Assembly (NCBI GenBank): GCA_030694975.1
Contig: JAUYTU010000019.1
Location: forward strand, 62,001 to 126,000
DNA length: 64,000 bases
Direction: 5' to 3'
Source of the DNA: Erysipelotrichaceae bacterium
Lineage (GTDB): Bacteria > Bacillota_I > Bacilli_A > Erysipelotrichales > Erysipelotrichaceae
Within the stretch, counting starts at the first letter, position 1, and every line of letters starts with the position of its first letter. Both the position numbers and the translations under genes were made by a program. Below the pieces are notes generated by a model that did no database searches, had not been told where the DNA came from, and worked only from the letters and a program-made list of their open reading frames with translations. Shown piece after piece: positions 49,238-58,260 of the stretch.

Positions 49238-49909
49238 TTAGCCATTCTTTCTACACATATTCACAAAATACTCAAACAAATCATTCTGAACCATCCGTTC
49301 CGGATGCCATTGTACCGCGAAGAGGTTTTTACTTTCGATGGCCTCAATGACTCCATCCGTTGAAACTGCACTTACAGTAAGTCCATCCGCCAAGCGATCG
49401 ATCGCTTGGTGATGGTAAGTGTTCACCTCGATACTATGCCCAAACAACTCGTAAAGGAAGTTTTCCCTGTTGATTGAAACGTTGTGCCCTCGATTTCTGA
49501 TTTTGTTCTTCGAACTTAGCGTATGATCTATATCTACTGAAGTCAAATCTTGAATCAATGTTCCACCCATAGCAACATTGATGATTTGCAATCCTCGGCA
49601 TATCCCAAAAAGTGGAATGCCTTTTTCTTTAGCGATTGCGATGACATCGAGGTCGAGCTGATCGATTTCCGATTCGATGGGATCACTTCCGAGGTTCGAT
49701 TGATGATATAATTTCGGATCAACATCCATTCCACCGGGAATACAGATGCCGGAAACAGATGAGAGAAGAGTAGACAATTCCTCTTTGGATTGAGGCAAAA
49801 CAAGCAGACACACAGCTCCGGCATTTTTTAATGCATCCACATAATCTTGATTAACACTATAACGCTGTTGAGTCACTCGGGCCGTAATGGCGATGATCGG
49901 TTTATTCAT
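49238..49909 (-). CDS. Class I glutamine amidotransferase-like hydrolase (peptidase C26, PuuD-like)
   Basis: 223 residues from the ATG within the last codons of the preceding gene (8-bp overlap, no own RBS, so coupled). GICRGLQIINVAMGGTLIQDL holds the nucleophile Cys, and FAVQWHPE the catalytic His and Glu. The family hydrolyses gamma-glutamyl bonds (gamma-glutamyl-GABA in PuuD). No polyamine pathway genes are nearby, so the substrate is open. Confidence 0.85.
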   Translation of the reverse strand: MNKPIIAITARVTQQRYSVNQDYVDALKNAGAVCLLVLPQSKEELSTLLSSVSGICIPGGMDVDPKLYHQSNLGSDPIESEIDQLDLDVIAIAKEKGIPLFGICRGLQIINVAMGGTLIQDLTSVDIDHTLSSKNKIRNRGHNVSINRENFLYELFGHSIEVNTYHHQAIDRLADGLTVSAVSTDGVIEAIESKNLFAVQWHPERMVQNDLFEYFVNMCRKNG

Positions 49910-51341
49910 AGCCAAACAGAGTGAGGTTTTCCATGCCAAAGATACTGTAAGGCACATAAAAATTGATACTTCCAGATGGATTGTCTTCGGAAGGTATTTT
50001 TAAGGAGAAGTTAATGCCTGAATGATAAAGTGTGAAGTTTGCGGAGTCAAGTATAGTTTCTTTGTCATAGGACGAATAGCCTGGATAAGTATCCAACAAT
50101 TGAGCCCAAAGTACATCGCGATAGTAAAAACCTTCAACAAAGAGGTCTTCAAGAGTTAAAACTTCTCCCTCAGCATCATAAGTGATAGATAGTTCTCGAT
50201 AGATAATCGGATCCGTATAGATTGAATAATACATACTCAAACTTAGATACTCACCAATGATATCCGCATTGATATTGCCATAAGCATTTTCAAAATCAAA
50301 CGTATCCACGTTTTCATCAATCATTTCTTGAATCAAAGGCAGTAATTTCGGCAGCTTGTCCAAATAGAACTGTGGGACATCCGCGGATATAAATTCAGAA
50401 ATGTAGATTTCAATACTTCGATAGATCACTGTCTCATCTTTTTCACGTGTCATATTTTCGGACAAATCCAAAAACTCTGCCTGACGGATGGGTTGCTCAT
50501 AAATGTTCTGATCGGATCTGAAGCGTTCGGTAAACGCTATATTAGGGACAAGCTTGCTGAAGTTGACGCTCAGTTGAATCGTCTGAAACTGACTGTTGAA
50601 TTCAGGATTTCGATAATCGAAAATAAAGTTAATGCCGGAATTGGTTAAGTAGAACGCTTGGTTACCTTTGATTCCTTTAAAAGGCGCAACCAAATCGATC
50701 GGATACCGATCCCAGACAAGGACATCAGTTGAGTCCATGCTTTTCTTAATAATTATACTTAGCGGATCGCTCAATGCTTGTTTGGTATTCGCATCATTGG
50801 TCAATAAGTCACTGACCGTCAGCTGTTTACCGGTGGTTAAGTCATAATTCAAGGAATCAGTGACGGTAACATGTTCGGAAGAACCTTTTAAGTTAAAGGT
50901 GTAGTAACCTGTAAAAACGATTGATAAAACGTTATTGAAATTATAGGTAACATAGGAATATACATTGTAATTCAAGGCGATGTTTTCGGCAGGAATTCTG
51001 GTGTAAATTCCGCGATAGGGAGGCAGATTTTCTGAATTCCTATAGCTTTTAAGACCATCGATTTTATCAGAGATTTCCTGATTGATTTTATTTTCAATTA
51101 CTTTATTCTTTAATCCCCGGATTTCAAGCTCGGGCGTGAGCTCACCGCCTAAATTGATGATATCAATCGGATTAACATAGACATATGGAATATCGACAGG
51201 AGAAGCAATGCTCTTGCCCTGTGGGTCTTTGAAAAGCTCTTCTTTATTGGGCTCAGGTTTGGGATCTGGATCGGGAACCATTGGTTCTGCACAACCCACA
51301 AGCATAAGCGCTATAATCAGGATTTTAGCGAACTTTAACAT
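49902..51341 (-). CDS. RsiV/DUF3298-like lipoprotein B
   Basis: 479 residues. Lipobox LMLVGC with Cys17, a proline-rich link (PDPDPKPEPN), then two tandem domains resembling DUF4163/DUF3298: the first from ~55 to 270 with SLNYDLTTGKQLTVSDLLTND, the second from ~310 with YRELSITYDAEGEVLTLEDLFVEGFYYRDVLWAQLLDTYPGY and the aromatic ending. RsiV-type domains bind lysozyme in other Firmicutes. It is a paralogue of the protein encoded at 52334-53818 and overlaps the PstS-like gene by 17 bp. Confidence 0.75.
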   Translation of the reverse strand: MLKFAKILIIALMLVGCAEPMVPDPDPKPEPNKEELFKDPQGKSIASPVDIPYVYVNPIDIINLGGELTPELEIRGLKNKVIENKINQEISDKIDGLKSYRNSENLPPYRGIYTRIPAENIALNYNVYSYVTYNFNNVLSIVFTGYYTFNLKGSSEHVTVTDSLNYDLTTGKQLTVSDLLTNDANTKQALSDPLSIIIKKSMDSTDVLVWDRYPIDLVAPFKGIKGNQAFYLTNSGINFIFDYRNPEFNSQFQTIQLSVNFSKLVPNIAFTERFRSDQNIYEQPIRQAEFLDLSENMTREKDETVIYRSIEIYISEFISADVPQFYLDKLPKLLPLIQEMIDENVDTFDFENAYGNINADIIGEYLSLSMYYSIYTDPIIYRELSITYDAEGEVLTLEDLFVEGFYYRDVLWAQLLDTYPGYSSYDKETILDSANFTLYHSGINFSLKIPSEDNPSGSINFYVPYSIFGMENLTLFGYE

Positions 51342-52188
51342 AACCGGAATCCTCAGCTAACTGTTGGCCAGCATCTGACAAGATCCAGTCGACAACTTTA
51401 CGAACCGAGCTGTCAGCCGCTTCGCTCTTTCTGAAAACCGCATAATAACTCGTAACGATCGGATATTGTTTTGAAGCGATGGTTGAATTATCCGGATAAA
51501 CATTATCGACTTTCATCAGACGAATATTTTCATTGCCCCACATATCCACAACAAAGTAGTAGTAGGAATATCCCAATGCATCCGGTTGATTCTCATAAGT
51601 GGCGACCGCCTCAATCAACATGCCCATATCCGCGACGACCCATTCAGTCGGCGGTGTCATGGGTGTCAGACCTTTCATAACCAAATCCAGAAAGCCGGTT
51701 TGACTTCCGGAATTGATCGGACGTTGGAAGGCGACGATCGGTAAATCCGGTCCGCCGACATCTTTCCAGTTCGTAATTGTTCCGGAGTAGATATCTTGAA
51801 TTTGCTTAAGGGTAAGACTTTCTACCGGATTGTTTTTGTGAGTTAAAAAAACAAAAGCTTCACTGACGATGGGCACGATCTCCAACTCAACTCCAGAATC
51901 TTGAGCATACTTCAACTCATCCACCGAAGGATAGGTAACAAAGATTAGATCCGTCTTCTTGTCAATCAGATTCACATACGCACTGTGCGTTTTGGTGTGT
52001 AAGATATACGGACGTACTTGTTCAATGGTTTGACCGGTTAACTTAGCACAAATCGCTTCTGATAAGGGAATGGTAACCGTTGATCCATCAATGCGAGGAT
52101 AGGTTTCCATGGTAAAAGTCGGCTGCACGACCGTTTTCTGACAACCAAGTAATAAGAATAGTACAAAAAGAATTAGATATTTTTTCAT
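51325..52188 (-). CDS. PstS-like substrate-binding lipoprotein
   Basis: 287 residues from the ATG after a GGGGGCC site. Lipobox FLLLGC, Cys16. IDGSTVTIPLSEAICAKLTGQ, FLTHKNNPVESLTLKQIQDIYSGTITNWKDVGG, and QRPINSGSQTGFLDLVMKG are the PstS/PBP-like domain features, and GYSYYYFVVDMW resembles the lid strand. It would bind phosphate or another oxyanion, but no Pst permease genes are nearby, so a sensing role is possible. Confidence 0.82.
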   Translation of the reverse strand: MKKYLILFVLFLLLGCQKTVVQPTFTMETYPRIDGSTVTIPLSEAICAKLTGQTIEQVRPYILHTKTHSAYVNLIDKKTDLIFVTYPSVDELKYAQDSGVELEIVPIVSEAFVFLTHKNNPVESLTLKQIQDIYSGTITNWKDVGGPDLPIVAFQRPINSGSQTGFLDLVMKGLTPMTPPTEWVVADMGMLIEAVATYENQPDALGYSYYYFVVDMWGNENIRLMKVDNVYPDNSTIASKQYPIVTSYYAVFRKSEAADSSVRKVVDWILSDAGQQLAEDSGYVKVR

Positions 52189-52219
52189 TATAGGCCCCCA
52201 ATGACATACTGTCACATGT

Positions 52220-52248
52220 ATTATATCAGTACACCCAAACACAATCAA
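52220..52248 (-). promoter_or_regulatory. Promoter of the PstS-like operon
   Basis: Leftward TTGATT (52243-52248), 17 bp, TATAAT (52220-52225). A TGACA-TAC-TGTCA repeat lies at 52202-52214, between -10 and start codon. Confidence 0.7.
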
Positions 52249-52280
52249 TGTTTGAAAAATCACAAAAACGATTAGAAAAC

Positions 52281-52316
52281 AAAAAAAGCCGCATCATTCA
52301 ATTGGTGTGATACGGC
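52281..52316 (-). terminator. Terminator of RsiV-like lipoprotein A gene
   Basis: Leftward GCCGTATCA with TGATGCGGC stem and a T run. Confidence 0.75.
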
Positions 52317-52333
52317 CGTAAGATAGTTCAAAG

Positions 52334-53818
52334 TTACTGGGACAAAGCCAAATTTTCAATGCCAATGTCATAGTAATACCAGGAACCACTGAAGTACGCT
52401 CCAGGCACATCTTTACTTTTAAGCAATGATGAGTGAAGTTTGATCCTAGGTCCCGACAACGAGAATTGAAGAGAGTCAAGCAGCTCCTGTTGACTGTATT
52501 TTTCGAAGTTCTCAAAATTTTTCATCCGATCGATCAGCAGTTCTTCATATGGAAATCCTGCCACAAATAAACTTCCAAGGGTAACAGGTTCACCTTGTTT
52601 GTTGTAAACATGATAAACATTGTCATAGATGTAATCGGTACCTTGGATCGATGTAATCAGTTCTAATCCCCACTCCACACTAATATAATTGCCAAAGGCG
52701 TTAACAGACTTGGTTATGGTTGCTTTCGTTAGCTGACTTGGTTCTGAGTATGAATCGATCATTGTCTTAACCTTCTGTGTCAACATTGGAAGTTCATCAT
52801 CAATCGTATCAGGAAGAACTCTTTTATATGACTCAGGAATTTCGATGGTTTCTGAGACAAGAAAAATATCAATATCTTTATAATTCTGAAGAAAAGTTTC
52901 TTCTGATTCTGAAGAATCAGAATCATTGGTCAATGTTAGCAACCGCCCTTCCCAAGGTGGATTTTCAAAAATTGTAGTTTCAGTTTTGAAACGTTCACTA
53001 ATCGCCAACTCCTCAGAAATCTTATAGAAAGGAATATGAAAAACTAAGGGATTATTACCGGTCTTAAACTCTGGGTGCCTGTCGTCAAAAATGAAGTTAA
53101 TACCATCGAGGCCGATATAAAAGAGTTGGTTGCCTTTAATCCCAGAGAAAGCACTGTTCAGTTGGTAACTAAAAGGTTTCTCATCCTCCCACTCATTCGA
53201 AAGGTATGGCCAAAAGTGAGTCGTTGTCTTATCGTCATCCGACAACTGCTCAACTAATAAATCGTTGAACGTTTTTTGCACATCAGCACCATTAACCAAC
53301 AAATCACTGACAGTCAGTTGATTACCGGTGGTTAAGTCAAAATTCAATGCGTCCGCAATATAAACGATCTCCATTCTCCCCTCATTATCAAAAGTATATT
53401 TACCCCAGAAGTATAAGGAGTAAATGTTGTTGAAAGAAAACCTCCAATGAGAATAATAATAGTGATCTACCAACGTTAGTTTACTCATATCTAAATCAAG
53501 TAAAGCCGGGTAAGGCGGTAGATTCACTGGATTGGTATAACTTTCAAACTTCTCTCGCATATCCTCAATATCTTTTATGACTCTAGCCTCAATCGTTGTG
53601 TCTTTTAACGCCATTCCAGGAGGTGTGACGATCGGAACTAACACTAAAAAAGAAAAATCAAGTGGAGCGTTCACGATGCTGCCTTGAGGCGCTTTGAACG
53701 TCTCATCCTCCTCTGAACGCGGATTTGGTTCCAGCTGCTTGGTGCAACCCGCAATCAATAACAATACTAAAAACAACCGAACGAGTTTAGTCATTTGACA
53801 TTTTTTTATGATGATCAT
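52334..53818 (-). CDS. RsiV/DUF3298-like lipoprotein A
   Basis: 494 residues, ATG behind GGGGGGCC; an in-frame ATG eight codons later is an alternative. Lipobox LLLIAGC, Cys25. Tandem domains like those of lipoprotein B: ALNFDLTTGNQLTVSDLLVNGADVQKTFNDLL, IKGNQLFYIGLDGINFIFDDRHPEF and a second copy with HVYNKQGEPVTLGSLFVAGFPYEELLIDRMKNFENFEKYSQQELLDSLQFSLSGPRI. Its own promoter and terminator flank it. Confidence 0.75.
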   Translation of the reverse strand: MIIIKKCQMTKLVRLFLVLLLIAGCTKQLEPNPRSEEDETFKAPQGSIVNAPLDFSFLVLVPIVTPPGMALKDTTIEARVIKDIEDMREKFESYTNPVNLPPYPALLDLDMSKLTLVDHYYYSHWRFSFNNIYSLYFWGKYTFDNEGRMEIVYIADALNFDLTTGNQLTVSDLLVNGADVQKTFNDLLVEQLSDDDKTTTHFWPYLSNEWEDEKPFSYQLNSAFSGIKGNQLFYIGLDGINFIFDDRHPEFKTGNNPLVFHIPFYKISEELAISERFKTETTIFENPPWEGRLLTLTNDSDSSESEETFLQNYKDIDIFLVSETIEIPESYKRVLPDTIDDELPMLTQKVKTMIDSYSEPSQLTKATITKSVNAFGNYISVEWGLELITSIQGTDYIYDNVYHVYNKQGEPVTLGSLFVAGFPYEELLIDRMKNFENFEKYSQQELLDSLQFSLSGPRIKLHSSLLKSKDVPGAYFSGSWYYYDIGIENLALSQ

Positions 53819-53847
53819 ATTGGCCCCCCATAGGGTTCTTTACTTGC

Positions 53848-53876
53848 ATTATAACAAAGGGAAAGACTTCGTTCAA
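53848..53876 (-). promoter_or_regulatory. Promoter of lipoprotein A gene
   Basis: Leftward TTGAAC (53871-53876), 17 bp, TATAAT (53848-53853). Confidence 0.75.
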
Positions 53877-53902
53877 TCACAAAATATGAACGCAAACATG
53901 AT

Positions 53903-53931
53903 TTGAGGTACTACAACAAGAGTGATATAAT
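53903..53931 (+). promoter_or_regulatory. Promoter of the CPBP protease gene
   Basis: TTGAGG (53903-53908), 17 bp, TATAAT (53926-53931); divergent from the previous promoter. Confidence 0.65.
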
Positions 53932-53951
53932 AGATATACATGGGGGAAAAC

Positions 53952-54881
53952 ATGAAAAAAAGATATAAATGTAAGCAATGTTATTCTATCAACATCGATG
54001 CCTATGACCACTGTGTTTCTTGCGGATCATCTTTAAAACATCCGAAGTCCACACTTTTCCGCGTCGTTTTTCAAGTGTTCGGTCTGATGGCCTTCTATTT
54101 GGGATTGCAAGGGTTTTTAAGTCTTTTGGTTTCGATTCCGGTATTATTTAAAAATTTAGACAGTGTTGAAGTTATTGACGGATTTGCGATTTTTAACCAC
54201 TTTTCCGATGCTTTGTTAACTTCTATCATTCTTTCCGCACTTATTTTCATCGGAGTCATCGGGGTTTACTACTACCGTAAACGTCATATCGTTCGACCGC
54301 CATATCGCTTTGATCGTTTGAATGGATATCAGATTACGATAAGTCTGATTATGGGTGTCGGCTGTGTCTTTCTCTCGCAGTTGATTATTTCAATCAGTGA
54401 GTCGATTGGTATCCTCAATTTCGACAATCTTGAAACCTATGAACAACTGATTTCATCCATTATAGGTCAAAGTCCGACGTGGTTGATTTTACTGACGATT
54501 GGAATCGTCGCCCCGATCGCCGAAGAACAGCTCTTTCGCGGCTTAATTTTCCATATGTTCAACCGTCATATGAATGTTAAGATTGCACTGATTGTCCAAG
54601 GGTTGTTATTCGGGGCATTTCATATGAACTTAGTACAAGGCGTGTATGCCTCGGTGTTGGGAATCGTTTTAGGGATTACCTACCTTCTAACGGGAAGTTT
54701 ATGGATCCCAATTATCATACATATCGTTAACAATTCAGTTGCACTTTTGCTTCCGGAAGTATGGATGAGCGATCCGCTGATTTCGATCGGATTGATGAGT
54801 CTTTTGCTTTTAGTGCCGTTGGGATTGTGGTTGTTATACAGAAAAAATTCCGGAAAATATATACTTAATCTGAATACTTGA
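53952..54881 (+). CDS. CPBP-type intramembrane protease with zinc ribbon
   Basis: 309 residues from the ATG behind GGGGGA. An N-terminal zinc ribbon (YKCKQCYSINIDAYDHCVSCGSSL) is followed by about seven to eight helices with the CPBP (Abi) motifs EEQLFRGLIFHMF, GLLFGAFHMNLVQ and HIVNNSVA, the metal-binding Glu and His. It may cut membrane or prenylated proteins; bacteriocin self-immunity is known for relatives, but no bacteriocin gene is seen here. Confidence 0.88.
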   Translation: MKKRYKCKQCYSINIDAYDHCVSCGSSLKHPKSTLFRVVFQVFGLMAFYLGLQGFLSLLVSIPVLFKNLDSVEVIDGFAIFNHFSDALLTSIILSALIFIGVIGVYYYRKRHIVRPPYRFDRLNGYQITISLIMGVGCVFLSQLIISISESIGILNFDNLETYEQLISSIIGQSPTWLILLTIGIVAPIAEEQLFRGLIFHMFNRHMNVKIALIVQGLLFGAFHMNLVQGVYASVLGIVLGITYLLTGSLWIPIIIHIVNNSVALLLPEVWMSDPLISIGLMSLLLLVPLGLWLLYRKNSGKYILNLNT

Positions 54882-54954
54882 TTCTGTTGAAAATGTCGAA
54901 AATTGTCGGAATCGGGTACGGATGTTTCAGTAGAAAACGTTTGCAATACGCGAG

Positions 54955-54973
54955 TATAATGAAAGCGTATACA
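54955..54973 (+). promoter_or_regulatory. dhaK -10 with overlapping cre box
   Basis: TATAAT (54955-54960) overlaps TGAAAGCGTATACA (54960-54973), a cre match of 13/14. The position over the start site favours CcpA repression. Confidence 0.6.
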
Positions 54974-55002
54974 AATATGCCTTAGGGCAAGAAGGAGGGC
55001 TT

Positions 55003-55995
55003 ATGAAAAAGATTTTGAATAGACCAGAAGATGTAGTTGAAGAAATGGTTTCCGGTTTAGTCGATGCCCACGATGATGTTGTTTACCGCGTCGGTGATAC
55101 CCGGGTCGTTGCTCGTAAGTACGAAGGCAAGGGTAAAGTTGGATTAATCTCCGGTGGTGGCAGTGGTCACGAACCTTCACACGCCGGATTTGTAGGTAAA
55201 GGCATGTTAAGTGCAGCCGTCTGCGGCGATGTTTTCACATCTCCGACTCCTGATCAAGTATACGAAGCCATCAAAGCAGCCGATAAGGGTGCTGGCGTAT
55301 TCATGGTTGTCAAAAACTACACCGGTGACGTAATGAACTTTGAAATGGCTAAAGAAATGGCCGAAAGTATGGATGAAATCAAAGTTGAAACGATCATTAC
55401 CAATGATGATATCGCAGTTGAAAACTCCACTTGGACTGAAGGCCGTCGCGGCGTAGCCGGAACTGTCTTTGTCCACAAAATTTTAGGTGCTATGGCAGAA
55501 CGCGGATCTTCTTTAGAAGAAATCAAAGCTGAAGCTGATGTTTTGATTACCGAAATGGCTACCTTAGGCTTGGCATTGACTCCGGCAATCGTTCCTCAAG
55601 CAGGAAAACCGGGCTTTACCTTGGCTGATGATGAAATCGAATTCGGTCTGGGGATCCATGGCGAACCGGGCTATCGTAAGAGCAAATTACGCCCGTCCAC
55701 AGAACTAGCCAAAGAATTCTATGACAAGATCAAAGCATTCTTGAAATTGACCGAAGCAGACAAAGTTGCGATTTTAGTCAATGGTTTGGGTGGCACACCG
55801 CAAATGGAACAATATGTGTTCACACATGATGTACTGAATCTGTTTAAGAAAGACGGTATTGAAGTAGCTAAGAAGTTTGTTGGCGATTACATGACCTCTA
55901 TCGAAATGCAAGGCATTTCACTCTCCGTTCTGCGTTTGAAAAACCCATTGTGGTTGGAATTGCTCAACGACGAAGCTAAGACTATTGCCTGGTAG
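55003..55995 (+). CDS. dhaK: Dihydroxyacetone kinase subunit DhaK
   Basis: 330 residues behind AAGGAGGG. GLISGGGSGHEPSHAGFVGKGMLSAAVCGDVFTSP is the DhaK signature, and ELGLGIHGEPGYRK (here FGLGIHGEPGYRK) has the His that binds dihydroxyacetone covalently. DhaK takes phosphate from DhaL-ADP, recharged by DhaM in PTS-type systems, giving dihydroxyacetone phosphate. DhaM is not encoded here and may be elsewhere. Confidence 0.95.
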   Translation: MKKILNRPEDVVEEMVSGLVDAHDDVVYRVGDTRVVARKYEGKGKVGLISGGGSGHEPSHAGFVGKGMLSAAVCGDVFTSPTPDQVYEAIKAADKGAGVFMVVKNYTGDVMNFEMAKEMAESMDEIKVETIITNDDIAVENSTWTEGRRGVAGTVFVHKILGAMAERGSSLEEIKAEADVLITEMATLGLALTPAIVPQAGKPGFTLADDEIEFGLGIHGEPGYRKSKLRPSTELAKEFYDKIKAFLKLTEADKVAILVNGLGGTPQMEQYVFTHDVLNLFKKDGIEVAKKFVGDYMTSIEMQGISLSVLRLKNPLWLELLNDEAKTIAW

Positions 55996-55999
55996 ATGT

Positions 56000-56587
56000 A
56001 TGAATCACGGAGGGCTTGTAGTTTGGCTAAAGGCTTGGGCTGACCAAGTCAATTCAGAGAAAGATTTCATCAGTGATTTAGATAATGCGATCGGTGATGG
56101 CGATCACGGTTTCAATATGAGCAAAGGCTTAACCGCTTATTTGGATGCCCGAGCAGTAAAACCGGCAGAAACGATCAGTGATGAATTTAAAATGTTAGGA
56201 ATGACGATGCTTAGTAAAGTCGGTGGCGCATCCGGTCCGTTGTTTGGTTCAGCTTTCTTGTCAATGTCGAAAGACACGGCCGGAATCGATGAATTATCCG
56301 TGGATGATGTGGCCAAAATGTTGTCTAACGCTTTAGAAGCCATCCAAAAAAGAGGAAAAGCAGCTGTAGGTGAAAAGACGATGATTGATGTCTGGCATCC
56401 GGCGATTGAGTTATTAAAAAAGAATGAACTGACCCAAGAAGCGATTGATGGATTAGTCAATGCCACCATCCCGATGATGGCAACCAAAGGACGCGCTGCT
56501 TACTTAGGCGAACGTTCCATCGGACACATCGACCCCGGCAGTTATTCTTCCGGATTGATGTTAAAACACTTATTAACTGTACTATGA
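56000..56587 (+). CDS. dhaL: Dihydroxyacetone kinase subunit DhaL
   Basis: 195 residues. The start is uncertain: ATG at 56000 has a poor RBS, but a TTG further upstream inside dhaK is less likely. LDNAIGDGDHGFNMSKG gives the Mg-ADP Asp cluster, and GGASGPLFGSAF, GEKTMIDVWHPAIE and AAYLGERSIGHIDPGSYSSGLML are classical. ADP remains bound and is rephosphorylated by DhaM. Ends at a terminator. Confidence 0.92.
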   Translation: MNHGGLVVWLKAWADQVNSEKDFISDLDNAIGDGDHGFNMSKGLTAYLDARAVKPAETISDEFKMLGMTMLSKVGGASGPLFGSAFLSMSKDTAGIDELSVDDVAKMLSNALEAIQKRGKAAVGEKTMIDVWHPAIELLKKNELTQEAIDGLVNATIPMMATKGRAAYLGERSIGHIDPGSYSSGLMLKHLLTVL

Positions 56588-56591
56588 TTTG

Positions 56592-56616
56592 AGCCGGTCA
56601 CATGACCGGCTTTTTA
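56592..56616 (+). terminator. Terminator of dhaKL
   Basis: AGCCGGTC-ACAT-GACCGGCT then T run. Confidence 0.88.
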
Positions 56617-56622
56617 ATTGTT

Positions 56623-56650
56623 TTAACAAACTTAAAAACCTTGGTATAAT
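56623..56650 (+). promoter_or_regulatory. Promoter of two-component operon
   Basis: TTAACA (56623-56628), 16 bp, TATAAT (56645-56650). Confidence 0.6.
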
Positions 56651-56679
56651 AAAGAAGAATTTAGAAATGCGGGATGAAG

Positions 56680-58260
56680 ATGAATAAGAAATACACCATG
56701 ATCATCGTGGATGATGAGGAAGAAGTAAAAAATCGGATCGTATCCAAGATTCCGGTTGATTTCGGATTTGAAATCGTCGGACTGGCGTCCAATGGTTACG
56801 ACGCTTTAGAACTGATCGAACGCGTCCGACCCAATGTCGTGATTACGGACATACGGATGCCTTTCATCGATGGAATTCAACTGTCCAAAATCATCCGACG
56901 TGAGTATCCGAAAACGAAAATCGCCTTTATCTCCGGATATGATGAGTTTTCCTATGCCAAAGAGGCCATTGAACTCGATGTCATCAGTTATTTGTCCAAG
57001 CCGATTACCGAAAAGGAAGTACTGAGTTTTCTGACAAAACTCAAAAGCAAGCTTGATGAAGAGTTTCAGACACTGTTCAATCAGGAGCGCTTAGATAAAA
57101 TGTATCAATCAAATCTACCGGCACTTATTGAAAATCAGTTCAACTCACTATTGCACCTTACAACCATAACAGAATCGGATTTGAACCGCTTCAAAGTGTT
57201 CAACATCGATCTATCGGTCGGAATTTTCCTATTGGGCATCATCGAAATCGATCACGACGCCGATTTTTCCAAAATCGAACAACTACGAATCTTTCTTCTC
57301 AATGTGCTAAAAGAAAAATTCTCCGATTGTCTGGATATGCATTACTTTAACACTGGTTATGGATTGGTATTCATCATCAACCATCAGGAAATTGATATGG
57401 AAGAGGTTGAATCCTGCTTATACGAAATTGTTTTGACTAAAAAGGAATTCTCAGATATAAAAATAAAAATCGGTGTTTCCGATGTTTTCGATGATTTCAA
57501 AAACTTTACCAAATACATCAATCAAGCAAAGAAAGCTCTGTCCTACAGCAATTATCTCAACATGGGAACGGTGATATATTATAAAGATATCTCATCCAAA
57601 AAAAGCATGCATTTACAACTTTCACGCGAAGAGATCAACGAAATCAGCCATGTCATTAAGTTTGGCTCAGAAAAAGAAATACACGATCTCTTTAATAATC
57701 TGATCAAAGATAATTCGTTGCATCAGGAATATCTGTTGAACAAGCAATACTACATCGTGAACTTAACGCATATTTTTATCGAATTTGCCAACAGTCTTCA
57801 TGTGGAAATTCAAGCGATGGTCGAGGGTGACATTGTCGAAAAACTTTCGGGATACCACCATCTTTCCGACATGTTCTCATTTCTGGAAAAGCTGGTTTTT
57901 GATATTCGTGAAGCAAACATTGAAACATCAAAAACGCGGGCAAACGATATCCTGGAGGAAGCCATTTTCTACCTGAATAACAACTTCGCCGATACCAACA
58001 TCAGCATGGATTCATTGTGTGAAAAGCTGGGCGTAAGCATATCCTATTTATCCACAATGTTTAAAAAAGTTCTGGACACATCCTTTGGAAAGTATTTAAT
58101 TGGTTTGCGCATGGAGAAAGCGAAGGAACTGCTCCGCTTTTCAAATATGAAAATCTATGAAATCGCGACCAGTGTCGGATATAACGACGTCTACTATTTC
58201 AGTTACAGTTTCAAGAAATATACCGGGCAGTCACCGAAGGAGTATCGCAATGATAAATAG
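56680..58260 (+). CDS. AraC-type response regulator (YesN-like)
   Basis: 526 residues from the second of two close ATGs, 5 nt after GGGA. Receiver domain at 1-120 with Asp57 (VVITDIRMPFIDG), and Lys in SYLSKPIT. A helical linker leads to a C-terminal AraC domain (from ~425): MDSLCEKLGVSISYLSTMFKKVLDTSFGKYLIGLRMEKAKELL and YEIATSVGYNDVYYFSYSFKKYTGQSPKEYR. It pairs with the YesM-type kinase that overlaps by 11 bp, and likely activates the sugar transporter promoter at 61051-61074. Confidence 0.95.
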   Translation: MNKKYTMIIVDDEEEVKNRIVSKIPVDFGFEIVGLASNGYDALELIERVRPNVVITDIRMPFIDGIQLSKIIRREYPKTKIAFISGYDEFSYAKEAIELDVISYLSKPITEKEVLSFLTKLKSKLDEEFQTLFNQERLDKMYQSNLPALIENQFNSLLHLTTITESDLNRFKVFNIDLSVGIFLLGIIEIDHDADFSKIEQLRIFLLNVLKEKFSDCLDMHYFNTGYGLVFIINHQEIDMEEVESCLYEIVLTKKEFSDIKIKIGVSDVFDDFKNFTKYINQAKKALSYSNYLNMGTVIYYKDISSKKSMHLQLSREEINEISHVIKFGSEKEIHDLFNNLIKDNSLHQEYLLNKQYYIVNLTHIFIEFANSLHVEIQAMVEGDIVEKLSGYHHLSDMFSFLEKLVFDIREANIETSKTRANDILEEAIFYLNNNFADTNISMDSLCEKLGVSISYLSTMFKKVLDTSFGKYLIGLRMEKAKELLRFSNMKIYEIATSVGYNDVYYFSYSFKKYTGQSPKEYRNDK

